Position numbers and translations under genes: made by a program. From an uncultured Verrucomicrobiota bacterium (GTDB lineage: Bacteria; Verrucomicrobiota; Verrucomicrobiia; Opitutales; Intestinicryptomonadaceae), in assembly GCA_949293415.1 (NCBI GenBank), contig CASFDK010000020.1:1-49271 (forward strand): a stretch of 49,271 nucleotides of DNA. The letters are read 5' to 3'. The notes under the pieces were generated by a model. The model ran no database searches. It was given only the letters and a program-made list of their open reading frames with translations, and was not told the origin of the DNA. Within the stretch, counting starts at the first letter, position 1. Every line of letters starts with the position of its first letter. This document shows, piece by piece, positions 34,011 through 42,480 of the stretch.

Positions 34011-37000
34011 ATCTTTATTATTGACGGAACTACGTCGGTTAAAAATTTTTCTATTTCGCGCAGTTTGGCAGTCGCGCCGCGTTTCGTCAAGCGGGGAAAA
34101 CGTCCGTTCATTCGGAAGTATTCGGGGGCTTTGCCTCCGCGCAGTTTGAGTTTGAGGACATCGCCCTGCACTTCCGCGCCGAGAAAGCGGCACGCCTCCA
34201 CGCACACGCGCACGCGGGCGACTTTTATCAGAAACTCCGCGGGTTCGGGGATTTTCCCGAAGCGGTCGGACATTTCGAAGCGCACGGCTTCAAGCTCGTC
34301 GAGCGAAACCGCCATCGAAAGCCGCCTGTAGAAATCGACGCGCAGCTGAGTCTGCGGAATGTACGCGGGCGGAATGTACGCCTTGACCGTCTCTCCGCCG
34401 CCGCTTTCCATCTCGCGGATTCTGATTTCCTGAAAATAGTTTTCGGTGTTCGAAACGTCGATTTCGGTCTTGTCGGCTTCGCCCATTTTCACGAAATCCA
34501 AATCTACCCAAGCGCGCTCCATCGACGGCGTTTTCTCGCCCCTGAGAAGCGCGACGCTGCGCTTTAGAAGCGAACAGTAGAGGTCGAAGCCGACCCCCGC
34601 GATGTGCCCGCTCTGCTTTGCCCCGAGAAGATTGCCGCAGCCGCGCAGCTGCAGGTCGCGCGTGGCGATTCTAAAACCCGCGCCGGGTTTGTTGTACTGG
34701 CGGATTGCCCCGAGCCTCTTGCGCGCGCTTTCGACAAGCCCCGCATATCGGTGCAGAATCAGCCAAGCGTAGGCGCGGCGCGTAAAGCGTCCGACACGGC
34801 CGCGCAGCTGGTAGAGCTGCGCAAGCCCGAATTTGTCCGCGCCCTCGATGACAATCGTGTTGCAGTTGGGAATGTCCAATCCCGACTCTATAATCGTGGT
34901 GCAAACCAGAATGTCGTACTTGCCGTCGACGAACTTCGACATAAGTCTTTCGAGCGCGTTTTCGCCCATCTGTCCGTGCCCGACGGCTATTCGCGCGTCG
35001 GGGAACATCGCGCGGAGCTTGTCGGCTGTAGCATCGATTGTCGAAACGCGGTTGTGCAGATAGAAGACCTGCCCGTTGCGCGCAAGCTCGCGCCCGACGG
35101 CCTCGCGTATGGTTTCGTCGGAATACTCGCGCACGATTGTCTCGACGGGGAAGCGGTTCTTGGGTGGCGTTTCCATAAGGCTTATCGTGCGCGCGCCCAT
35201 CATCGCGAAATAGAGCGTGCGGGGAATCGGCGTTGCGCTCATCGACAGCACGTCGACACCCTCGCGCATCCGCTTTATGCGCTCCTTGTGTTTTACGCCG
35301 AAGCGGTGCTCTTCGTCGATTACAAGCAGCCCGAGATCCTTGAAAATCACGTCGTCGGCAAGGAGCGCGTGCGTGCCGATAACTATGTCGATGCGCCCCG
35401 ATGCGAGCTGCGACTTTATCTCCGCCGCTTCGCCGCGCGTTCTGAAGCGCGAGAGCATCTCGACCACAATCGGATAGCCCGCGAAACGCCCGCGGAAATT
35501 CCTGAAATGCTGCTGGCACAAAATCGTCGTCGGACAGAGAATTGCCGCCTGCTTGCCGTCCATCGCGCACTTGAACGCCGCGCGCATCGCAACCTCGGTC
35601 TTGCCGAAACCGACATCGGCGCAAAGAAGCCTGTCCATGGGTTTGGGACTTTCCATATCGCTTTTGACCTCGTCGATTGCGCGAAGCTGGTCGGGCGTCT
35701 CGGTGTAGGGAAAAGCGTCGTCGAACTCGCGCTGCCACTGGGTGTCCGCCGAAAAGGCGTGCCCGTCGGCGAGCTCGCGGCGAGACTGCATTTCGAGAAG
35801 CTCCGCGGCGTAGTCGAAAGCGGCTGTCTCCGCCGCCGATTTTATCTTCACCCAAGATTTGGAATCGAGTTTTGCCAATTTCGGATGTTTTTTATCCAAA
35901 CCTATGTACCTGCTCAAAAGGTACGATTTGTGAAGCGGCAGATACAGAACGGCTTCGTCCTCGAATTCGAGCTTTATGGCCTCCTCCTTCTTTCCGCCGA
36001 AATCGAGCTTCACAACGCCGTGGTAGCGGCACACGCCGTGCCCCAAGTGCACTACGTAGTCGCCCTCTCCGAGCTCGGAAAAATCCAGAAGTTGGTCGAC
36101 CTGCGCCCTGTGCGAGAACATCCTGCGGCGCGGCTCAAGCTCTATCTTCGCGCGTCTGCCGAAAAATTCCCGAACACCGACGAACGCCGCCCCCGCCGCG
36201 TCGGGCGAAAGTATTTTCCAGTCGGGGCGCACGTCCGAAAAACGCGGAACGACGAAGCCCGAGCCGAAAGAGTCGGAAACGAATTTGCAGTCGAATTTTA
36301 CGCGGGCGGCGGCGAACATCCGCTTCGCAAGCTCCCTGTCGCCCTCTCCGTCTACGGCGATGAAAACGTCTATGTTTTCGTCGCGCCACTGCCCGATTTT
36401 CCGCACGAACTTCTCGCGTATTTTCGTCTCCGACTCGAAACGCTCCGCGCCGACGCCCGAAACGAAGCCGGCGGAGACAACTGGCAATTCCTCGCAGGCG
36501 AAGTTTCCGCGGACCGCGTCGGCGAACATTTCGCCCGCAAAGTCCACGTCGGAAATTGCGGCGCAACGCTCGTTGCGGTCGAACACGCGCTTGAAGCTGC
36601 GCGCGCTAAACGACAAATCCTCGGGATACGAAAACAACTCAGAAAATTTCGACTCGAGCACTGCGGGCGCAAAAAATATCCACTCCGCCGTTCCGTTTTT
36701 CTTCGGCAGATAGTCGGCGGCGTTGCATTCGCCGAGCGTCTCGGAATCGGGAACGGCGTCGAGCCTTATGCGTTCGAGCCTGTCGTCGGCAAGCTGCGTA
36801 TCGGGATTGAACGCGCGTATCGACTCCACTTCGTCGCCGAAAAAATCGAGCCTGACAGGAAACTGCGAAGCCGTCGGGTAAATATCCACAACGCCGCCGC
36901 GCACCGAAAACTGGCCGGGGCTTTCGCACAAAACTTCGTCGTAGTATCCGAAACCGACAAGCTTTTCGCGCAGGCTTTCAATCGAAATTTCCATCCCTTT

Positions 37001-37393
37001 CGAGAGTTCGAAATTGCGCGAAAGACGCGGCGCGGGCGCGTTGTCGAAAAACGTCTCGGGCGTACAGAGAACGACTGTCCTGCGGCGGACGGAATCGGAT
37101 TCGGCGATTGCGTTGAGCGCGCCCGTGCGCTCGCAAAGCGCGTCGAAACCGCCCGCGTCGGCGCGGGCGGCGGGCGCGCGCGGCGGCAGCACCTTTACCG
37201 AATGGGGCGCGTCGGAAAGCGACAAAAAATATTTCAGCCGCGAGTAGACAAGTTCGCATTCCGAAAATGTTTCGAAAAACACGACACTCAAGCCGTCGGT
37301 TTTCGAAACAATCGCCGACAGCGCAGCCCCGTACGCCGAACGCGCAACGTCGGCGTAAAATTCGGTTTTGCCTGTGGGTTTTGCCCGAAACAT
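34007..37393 (-). CDS. mfd: Transcription-repair coupling factor
   Basis: An 1128-residue SF2 translocase that removes stalled RNA polymerase and recruits UvrA. The N-terminal UvrB-like part (ESPGQFSVRGGVVDIYP) lacks no obvious block. The RNA polymerase-interaction domain is at about residue 445 (DYVVHLGHGVCRYHGV). The motor has Walker A CADVGFGKTE near residue 597, DEEHRFGVKHKE near 690, and SATPIPRTL. The C-terminal TRCF domain follows. It is the third gene of parA-rnc-mfd-surA, 43 bases after rnc, and is coupled to the surA-like gene. Confidence 0.96.
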   Translation of the reverse strand: MFRAKPTGKTEFYADVARSAYGAALSAIVSKTDGLSVVFFETFSECELVYSRLKYFLSLSDAPHSVKVLPPRAPAARADAGGFDALCERTGALNAIAESDSVRRRTVVLCTPETFFDNAPAPRLSRNFELSKGMEISIESLREKLVGFGYYDEVLCESPGQFSVRGGVVDIYPTASQFPVRLDFFGDEVESIRAFNPDTQLADDRLERIRLDAVPDSETLGECNAADYLPKKNGTAEWIFFAPAVLESKFSELFSYPEDLSFSARSFKRVFDRNERCAAISDVDFAGEMFADAVRGNFACEELPVVSAGFVSGVGAERFESETKIREKFVRKIGQWRDENIDVFIAVDGEGDRELAKRMFAAARVKFDCKFVSDSFGSGFVVPRFSDVRPDWKILSPDAAGAAFVGVREFFGRRAKIELEPRRRMFSHRAQVDQLLDFSELGEGDYVVHLGHGVCRYHGVVKLDFGGKKEEAIKLEFEDEAVLYLPLHKSYLLSRYIGLDKKHPKLAKLDSKSWVKIKSAAETAAFDYAAELLEMQSRRELADGHAFSADTQWQREFDDAFPYTETPDQLRAIDEVKSDMESPKPMDRLLCADVGFGKTEVAMRAAFKCAMDGKQAAILCPTTILCQQHFRNFRGRFAGYPIVVEMLSRFRTRGEAAEIKSQLASGRIDIVIGTHALLADDVIFKDLGLLVIDEEHRFGVKHKERIKRMREGVDVLSMSATPIPRTLYFAMMGARTISLMETPPKNRFPVETIVREYSDETIREAVGRELARNGQVFYLHNRVSTIDATADKLRAMFPDARIAVGHGQMGENALERLMSKFVDGKYDILVCTTIIESGLDIPNCNTIVIEGADKFGLAQLYQLRGRVGRFTRRAYAWLILHRYAGLVESARKRLGAIRQYNKPGAGFRIATRDLQLRGCGNLLGAKQSGHIAGVGFDLYCSLLKRSVALLRGEKTPSMERAWVDLDFVKMGEADKTEIDVSNTENYFQEIRIREMESGGGETVKAYIPPAYIPQTQLRVDFYRRLSMAVSLDELEAVRFEMSDRFGKIPEPAEFLIKVARVRVCVEACRFLGAEVQGDVLKLKLRGGKAPEYFRMNGRFPRLTKRGATAKLREIEKFLTDVVPSIIKI

Positions 37394-37436
37394 CCTATAT
37401 TCGACCCCGCCGCAAAGTTTTTAGTTCCGCCCAGAA

Positions 37437-38273
37437 TTATTTTCCGTTTTCGTCGGTCTGCGGTTTCGCCTGCGCTTCGGCTTCGGCGCGCGCCGCATAG
37501 TCTTTGAGAGCGATTCTCGCCGCCTTTGTCTCGGCGGATTTTTTCGAGCTTGAACACGCCCGCGCGAGCGGCTCGCCGTTGACGCTTACCTCTACCTCGA
37601 AAACCTTTCTGTGGTCGGGCCCGCTCTGCGAAACGAGCGTATAGGCTACGGCATCGCCGCGCTTTGCGGCAATCTCCTGCATCGCGCCCTTCGGGTTTTG
37701 CGACTGCACAAGCGTGGGCAGCTCTTCGAGCTTGCGCTTGTACCACGAAAGCACGACGGAATGGACGGTCTCGAAATCGGAATCCAAAAATATCGCGCCC
37801 ACAACAGCCTCGAAAGCGTCCTCTGCGGAAGACGCGCTCTCGCGGATGTCGTCCGCGCCCTTGGGCAGAATCAGGCATTGCGGGATTCCGAGCGAGCGCG
37901 AAAGCTCGGTCAAAAAAGAGCCCTGTGTTAGGGCTATTCTTATCTTCGTAAGCCTGCCCTCGTCGTCGTCCTCGAATTTTTTGAATACGGTGTCGGTTAT
38001 AATCGACTGCAAAACGGCATCGCCCAAAAACTCGAGCCGCTGGTTGGAGCGCACTTTCTTTTCGAAACCAACCGAACACGGATGCGTCAAAGCCTCGCGC
38101 AAAACGGATTCGTCCTTGAACTTGTAGCCGAGCGATTTCTCGAGCGAGGCAAACGACTGCGTCCGCGCGCGTTCCGCCGATTTTCCGCGGTCGCGCTTCG
38201 CCCGTTTCATCGCCTTCGCCCGCTTTGCCACGGACGGCTTGAAAATGGTCTTTATGTATTTTTTCAGTTCCAT
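37437..38273 (-). CDS. rnc: Ribonuclease III
   Basis: A 278-residue double-strand-specific endoribonuclease that processes rRNA and other structured RNAs. The catalytic block is NQRLEFLGDAVLQ (usually NERLEFLGDS), and the second acidic site is in EDAFEAVVGAIFLD. The double-stranded RNA-binding domain runs from about NPKGAMQEIAAKRG to KSAETKAARIALKDY. A basic extension of about 40 residues precedes the catalytic domain. The ATG at 38273 is chosen because it lies 1 base after the parA stop codon (TAAAATG); a longer frame would overlap parA by 56 bases. Confidence 0.93.
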   Translation of the reverse strand: MELKKYIKTIFKPSVAKRAKAMKRAKRDRGKSAERARTQSFASLEKSLGYKFKDESVLREALTHPCSVGFEKKVRSNQRLEFLGDAVLQSIITDTVFKKFEDDDEGRLTKIRIALTQGSFLTELSRSLGIPQCLILPKGADDIRESASSAEDAFEAVVGAIFLDSDFETVHSVVLSWYKRKLEELPTLVQSQNPKGAMQEIAAKRGDAVAYTLVSQSGPDHRKVFEVEVSVNGEPLARACSSSKKSAETKAARIALKDYAARAEAEAQAKPQTDENGK

Positions 38274-38274
38274 T

Positions 38275-39057
38275 TTACGGACGCAGGGAGAACCGCTTGT
38301 CGACCTCTTTTGCGAGTTTTTCGTAGGCAAACGCGCCCTCGTTCCACTTGGCGTACTCGAAGATTGTCTTGCCGAAACTCGGGGCTTCGGCGAGCCTTAC
38401 GGTGCGGGGAATGAGCGTGTTGAAAACAAGCGAATGCATGTAGTTTTTGACTTCCTTGAGAACCTGTTTGGAAAGGTTCGTGCGCGAATCGTACATAGTC
38501 ATAATCACGCCGCCGACCTCGAGCGAGTCGCTCACTCCCGCCTCGCGAAGCTGCTCGACAACGCCCATAATCTGACCGAGCCCCTCCATCGCAAGATATT
38601 CGCATTGAAGGGCGATAAGCAGATAGTCGGCGGCGGCGAGCGAATTCATCGAAAGAAGCCCGAGCGACGGCGGCGCGTCGATGACAATTGCGTCGAAGTC
38701 GCCCGATTCCTTGAGGGGGGCAAGGGCGTCGCGCAGTCTCACAAGATAATTTTCACTGCCGGAAAGCTCGACTTCGATTGCGGAAATGTCGGTCTCAGAC
38801 GGAATAAGCCAAAGGTTCTTGCGCTCGGTCTCGATGATTTTGTCGCGGGCGGCTCCCTCGCCGTGCATAACCTGATAGAGGCTTGCGCCGCGGGTCTTCT
38901 CGTACCCAAGCGCACTCGTTGCGCTCGCCTGTTGGTCCATATCGACAAGTAGGGTGCGGATTTTGCGCCGCGCCAGACCTGCGGACAAGTTTACGGCGGT
39001 GGTGGTCTTCCCCACGCCGCCCTTTTGATTTGCGATTGCGAACACTTTGGCAGACAT
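38275..39057 (-). CDS. parA: ParA/Soj-type chromosome-partitioning ATPase
   Basis: A 260-residue P-loop ATPase with the deviant Walker A KGGVGKTT (residues 12-19), the A' motif DMDQQASAT and the IDAPPSLG block. Members position chromosome origins together with ParB. No parB gene and no parS-like palindrome was seen nearby. Instead it heads the parA-rnc-mfd-surA run. The leader is very A/T-rich, with no Shine-Dalgarno site. The absence of parB in the window leaves open whether it acts on the chromosome or has another positioning role. Confidence 0.92.
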   Translation of the reverse strand: MSAKVFAIANQKGGVGKTTTAVNLSAGLARRKIRTLLVDMDQQASATSALGYEKTRGASLYQVMHGEGAARDKIIETERKNLWLIPSETDISAIEVELSGSENYLVRLRDALAPLKESGDFDAIVIDAPPSLGLLSMNSLAAADYLLIALQCEYLAMEGLGQIMGVVEQLREAGVSDSLEVGGVIMTMYDSRTNLSKQVLKEVKNYMHSLVFNTLIPRTVRLAEAPSFGKTIFEYAKWNEGAFAYEKLAKEVDKRFSLRP

Positions 39058-39135
39058 ACCGTAAAGTTTCGCATTTATTTATTTTTTTTTAAACAAAAAA
39101 ATGGCAAACAGCGAATAAAATTTAAACCACCCGCA

Positions 39136-39475
39136 AAAACAAGCGAAGCGAATTTTGGGGGTAGAATAAAAGTCGGCAATCCAACAATAAAATCTAAAAA
39201 CTCCACGCGCGGTGCATACCACCTAACGCCATCAAAACAAGCAAAGCGAGTTTTGAAGTAGAATTAAACTCGGCAATCCGCAAACATCAAAATCTAAAAA
39301 CTCCACGCGTAGCGAAGCTACGCTGCTTAGGCGCGTCAAAACAGGTTTCAGAGGGCGGCTTTGCTTTGGAGCGGCGATGTAAGCGTATTAAACATACGTG
39401 TCATTGCCGCTCCAAAGTGAAACGCCCTATCAAGCCTGTTTTCACGCGCCCAATAGAAACTCTCGGAAATCCGCA
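39136..39475 (+). repeat. Modular structured repeat, copy C (plus a partial tandem left module)
   Basis: A left module with AAGCGAAGCG, GTAGAAT, CGGCAATCC and TCTAAAAACTCCACGCG occurs twice, at 39136-39209 and 39233-39309. The second is followed by the hairpin GCGTAGC-GAA-GCTACGC, the joint CTTAGGCGCGTC, and a 121-base imperfect palindrome (39330-39450). Its inner arms TTTGGAGCGGC/GCCGCTCCAAA are perfect and its tip is CGTAT-TAAAC-ATACG. The right flank CTCTCGGAAATCCGCAA ends about 11 bases from the 3' end of tRNA-Arg, which is on the other strand. This fills most of the 430-base gap between parA and tRNA-Arg; no gene was seen in it. Confidence 0.8.
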
Positions 39476-39486
39476 ACCCCTCCCCA

Positions 39487-39558
39487 CACTCCCACGGGGA
39501 GTCGAACCCCGATCGACGGTACCGGAAACCGTAGTCCTATCCATTGAACGATGGGAGC
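39487..39558 (-). tRNA. tRNA-Arg (CCG)
   Basis: Acceptor GCTCCCA pairs with TGGGAGT, giving a G1-U72 wobble at the end. The anticodon stem ACGGT/ACCGT encloses TTCCGGT, so the anticodon is CCG and the codon CGG. The T-arm CGGGG-TTCGACT-CCCCG is standard. The discriminator is G and no CCA is encoded. Confidence 0.93.
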
Positions 39559-39668
39559 AGTGTAGTTGGTACTTATAAAACGCCCATTCTTGACGATTAC
39601 CCCCCAAAAAACAAGTAGATTCTGCCGAAACCGCAAAAAATCCGCCCGCCCCCTCTTTCAATAAATGC

Positions 39669-39696
39669 TTGTAATGCAAAAGTCCCGCCCTATATT
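39669..39696 (+). promoter_or_regulatory. Candidate promoter of glgP
   Basis: TTGTAA, a 16-base spacer and TATATT, 29 bases before the ATG. The leader has no Shine-Dalgarno site close to the start. Confidence 0.55.
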
Positions 39697-39725
39697 CGGA
39701 GCGTTTTTTTATTTCATTACCTAAT

Positions 39726-42227
39726 ATGGACAAAAACAAAGCCTCCACTAAATCAAACTCGGAAAACAAAATTTGTTCCGACGCAAATTCCTGCCCGTTC
39801 TTTGTGAGCGAAACTCCGCAGGGTATGAAAAAGGCGATTCTCCGCCACTTGGAAACATCGTTGGCAAGAGACCGCAAAACGGCTTCAATCCGCGACTGGT
39901 GGGTTGCAACGGCACTGTCCGTGCGCGACCACATTATGGAACGCTTAATCAAGACGATGAACAAACAATACGAAAGCGACGCGCGCAGAGTCTACTATTT
40001 CTCGCTCGAATACCTCATGGGCAGACTCACGGAAGACGTGCTCGTAAACACGCATTTGCTCGAGCCCACGAAAAAGGCTCTCGAAGAACTCGGCATAAGC
40101 TACGACGAAGTCATCGCGCAGGAAGTCGATATGGGGCTTGGCAACGGCGGTCTGGGCAGACTCGCGGCGTGCTTCCAAGACTCGCTTGCAACGCTCAACT
40201 ACCCCGCGATAGGCTACGGCATCAGATACGAATTCGGTCTGTTCACGCAGTCGTTCGAAGACGGCAGACAGGTTGAGTCGCCCGACAACTGGCTTAAATT
40301 CGGCTGCCCGTGGGAAACCGTGCGCCCGCAAAGAACGGTGGGAGTGCCCGTAGGCGGAACGGTCGAAGGAATGATGAACGACAGGGGCGACTGGGCTCCC
40401 GTCTGGAAGCCCGTCAACAAAATTCTCGGCGTGCCGTGGGACATCCCCGTGGTCGGCTACGGCGCGGAAACGGTGAACTTTCTCAGACTCTGGGAATCGA
40501 GGGCGTCGAACGAATTCGACCTCAACGCCTTCAACGAGGGCGGATACACGCAGGCGGTTCACGAAAAGGCCATGAGCGAAACAATCTCGAAGGTGCTCTA
40601 CCCCAACGACAAAACCGAAAACGGCAAGTACCTGCGCCTGCTTCAACAGTACTTCTTCGTGTCGTGCTCGCTGCAGGACATCATCCGCCGTTACCTTTCG
40701 GAACACAAAGACTGGTCGGAATTCACCGACAAAGTGGTGATACAACTCAACGACACGCACCCCGCCATCGCCATCCCCGAGCTTATGCGCCTGCTGATGG
40801 ACGAGCACAATCTGCCGTGGGACGAATCGTGGGCGATGTGCGCAAAGATTTTCGCGTACACAAACCACACGCTTCTGCCCGAGGCGCTCGAAAAGTGGTC
40901 GGTGAACTTCTTCGAAAAGCTCCTCCCGCGCCACCTGCAAATCATCTACGAAATCAACGCGCGCTGGATGGACAAGGTGAACAAGCTCTACCCCACCGAC
41001 CCGCACAAGCGCGAATGCCTGTCGATTATCGAAGAGGGCACGCCGAAGATGGTGCGCATGGCGTATCTGGCGGTCGTGGGCAGCTTCAGCGTAAACGGCG
41101 TCGCCGCGCTGCACACCGAGCTTTTGAAGAAATCGGTTCTGCGCGATTTCTACGAAGTATCGCCCGAAAAATTCAACAACAAGACAAACGGCGTAACTCC
41201 GCGCCGCTGGCTCAAGGTCTGCAACCCCGAGCTCTCCGACCTGATCGATACGAAAATCGGCGACAAGTGCTGGGTGAAAAACATCGACGACCTCAGAGCC
41301 CTCGAGAAGTACGCCGACGACCCCGCATTCCAGAGCGAATTTATGCGCGTAAAGCGCGACAACAAGGTGCGCCTTGCCAAGATCGTCAAGGAAACCTGCG
41401 GAATCGACATCAGCCCCGACGCGCTCTTCGACGTGCAAATCAAGCGTCTGCACGAATACAAGCGTCAGCACCTCAACCTGCTGCACATTCTCACACTCTA
41501 CCGCGCGCTTCTGCACAATCCCGATATGGACATCCCCCCGCGCGTGTTCATCTTCGGAGCAAAGGCGGCCCCCGGCTACGACATTGCAAAGAACATAATC
41601 TACGCGATCAACAAAGTGGGCGAAAAAATCAACTCCGACAAGCGTATCAAAGACAAGCTCAAGGTTGTGTTCATTCCCAACTACAGCGTGTCGGCGGCGA
41701 TGAACATAATCCCCGCGGCGGACGTTTCGGAACAGATTTCCACGGCGGGCAAGGAGGCTTCGGGCACGGGCAATATGAAGCTTGCGCTCAACGGGGCAAT
41801 CACGCTCGGAACGCTCGACGGCGCGAACGTAGAAATCAGAGAGGAAGTCGGCGACGAAAACATCTTCATCTTCGGCATGACGGTCGAAGAAGTCCAGAAG
41901 CTCAAGGGCAGCGGCTACAATCCGTGGGAGTTCTACGCGAAAAACCAGAACCTCAAGGACGTTCTCGACTGGCTCGTTTCCAACTACTTTATGCCGTCAA
42001 ATCCGAATGCGTTTATGCCGATGCGCAAGTCGATTCTCGACTGGGGCGACAACTTTATGGTTTGCGCCGACTATCAGGCGTATTGCGATATGCAGGCTGA
42101 AGTCGGAAAGGCGTTTATGGACAAAAAACGCTGGGCGAAGATGGCGATTCTCAACACGGCGCGAATCGGAAAGTTCTCGTCCGACCGCACCATACGCGAA
42201 TACGCCGAAGACATCTGGAAGCTGTAG
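39726..42227 (+). CDS. glgP: Glycogen/maltodextrin phosphorylase
   Basis: An 833-residue GT35 enzyme that releases glucose 1-phosphate from alpha-1,4-glucans using pyridoxal phosphate. The cofactor lysine is about K685 in [43 protein letters not shown] and [14 protein letters not shown] are typical. Length is usual for the family. It is a single gene with its own promoter, and a structured repeat begins about 2 bases after its stop codon. No other glycogen gene is in the window, so storage glycogen versus imported maltodextrin cannot be told apart. Confidence 0.97.
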   Translation: MDKNKASTKSNSENKICSDANSCPFFVSETPQGMKKAILRHLETSLARDRKTASIRDWWVATALSVRDHIMERLIKTMNKQYESDARRVYYFSLEYLMGRLTEDVLVNTHLLEPTKKALEELGISYDEVIAQEVDMGLGNGGLGRLAACFQDSLATLNYPAIGYGIRYEFGLFTQSFEDGRQVESPDNWLKFGCPWETVRPQRTVGVPVGGTVEGMMNDRGDWAPVWKPVNKILGVPWDIPVVGYGAETVNFLRLWESRASNEFDLNAFNEGGYTQAVHEKAMSETISKVLYPNDKTENGKYLRLLQQYFFVSCSLQDIIRRYLSEHKDWSEFTDKVVIQLNDTHPAIAIPELMRLLMDEHNLPWDESWAMCAKIFAYTNHTLLPEALEKWSVNFFEKLLPRHLQIIYEINARWMDKVNKLYPTDPHKRECLSIIEEGTPKMVRMAYLAVVGSFSVNGVAALHTELLKKSVLRDFYEVSPEKFNNKTNGVTPRRWLKVCNPELSDLIDTKIGDKCWVKNIDDLRALEKYADDPAFQSEFMRVKRDNKVRLAKIVKETCGIDISPDALFDVQIKRLHEYKRQHLNLLHILTLYRALLHNPDMDIPPRVFIFGAKAAPGYDIAKNIIYAINKVGEKINSDKRIKDKLKVVFIPNYSVSAAMNIIPAADVSEQISTAGKEASGTGNMKLALNGAITLGTLDGANVEIREEVGDENIFIFGMTVEEVQKLKGSGYNPWEFYAKNQNLKDVLDWLVSNYFMPSNPNAFMPMRKSILDWGDNFMVCADYQAYCDMQAEVGKAFMDKKRWAKMAILNTARIGKFSSDRTIREYAEDIWKL

Positions 42228-42229
42228 GT

Positions 42230-42407
42230 TTGCGGATTGCCGAGAGCTTTTTTGGGGCTTGTGAAAGTAGGCTTGATGCCGCGCCGCAGCCTGAAAGCTA
42301 TTTTGACAAGCCTAAGCAGTTCGGCTGCGCCGAACGAGAAGTTTTTTAAACTTGTTGGCGGATTGCCGCTTTTAATTCTACTCAAAACTCGCTTCGCTTG
42401 TTTTGGA
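42230..42407 (-). repeat. Modular structured repeat, copy D (short form)
   Basis: Read on the minus strand, the left module (42313-42407) has AAGCGAAGCGAG, GTAGAATTAAAA and CGGCAATCCGC, then the hairpin GTTCGGC-GCA-GCCGAAC and the joint CTTAGGCTTGTC. The palindrome 42256-42312 has arms GGCTTGTCAAAATAG and its near-complement, again with a mismatch at the eighth base, and lacks the TAAAC tip. The right flank GCTCTCGGCAATCCGCAAA ends about 2 bases from the glgP stop codon, on the opposite strand to glgP. Confidence 0.78.
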
Positions 42408-42413
42408 AACAAC

Positions 42414-42443
42414 AAACGCCGCCTCTTTCAGGGCGGCGTTTTT
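42414..42443. terminator. Bidirectional terminator between glgP and the next convergent gene
   Basis: AAACGCCGCC and GGCGGCGTTT pair around an 8-base loop and are followed by T residues. Confidence 0.85.
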
Positions 42444-42480
42444 GTTTGCGGATTGTCCGCGTTTATATTGCCCGCGTTTG

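Noticed and set aside
34604..37507. Long plus-strand frame across mfd
   Set aside because: It is entirely antisense to mfd, with a low-complexity translation and no supporting start signals.
38275..39057. parS-like site near parA
   Set aside because: No TGTTTCACGTGAAACA-like 16-base palindrome was found; a half-match near 44526 lacks the second arm.
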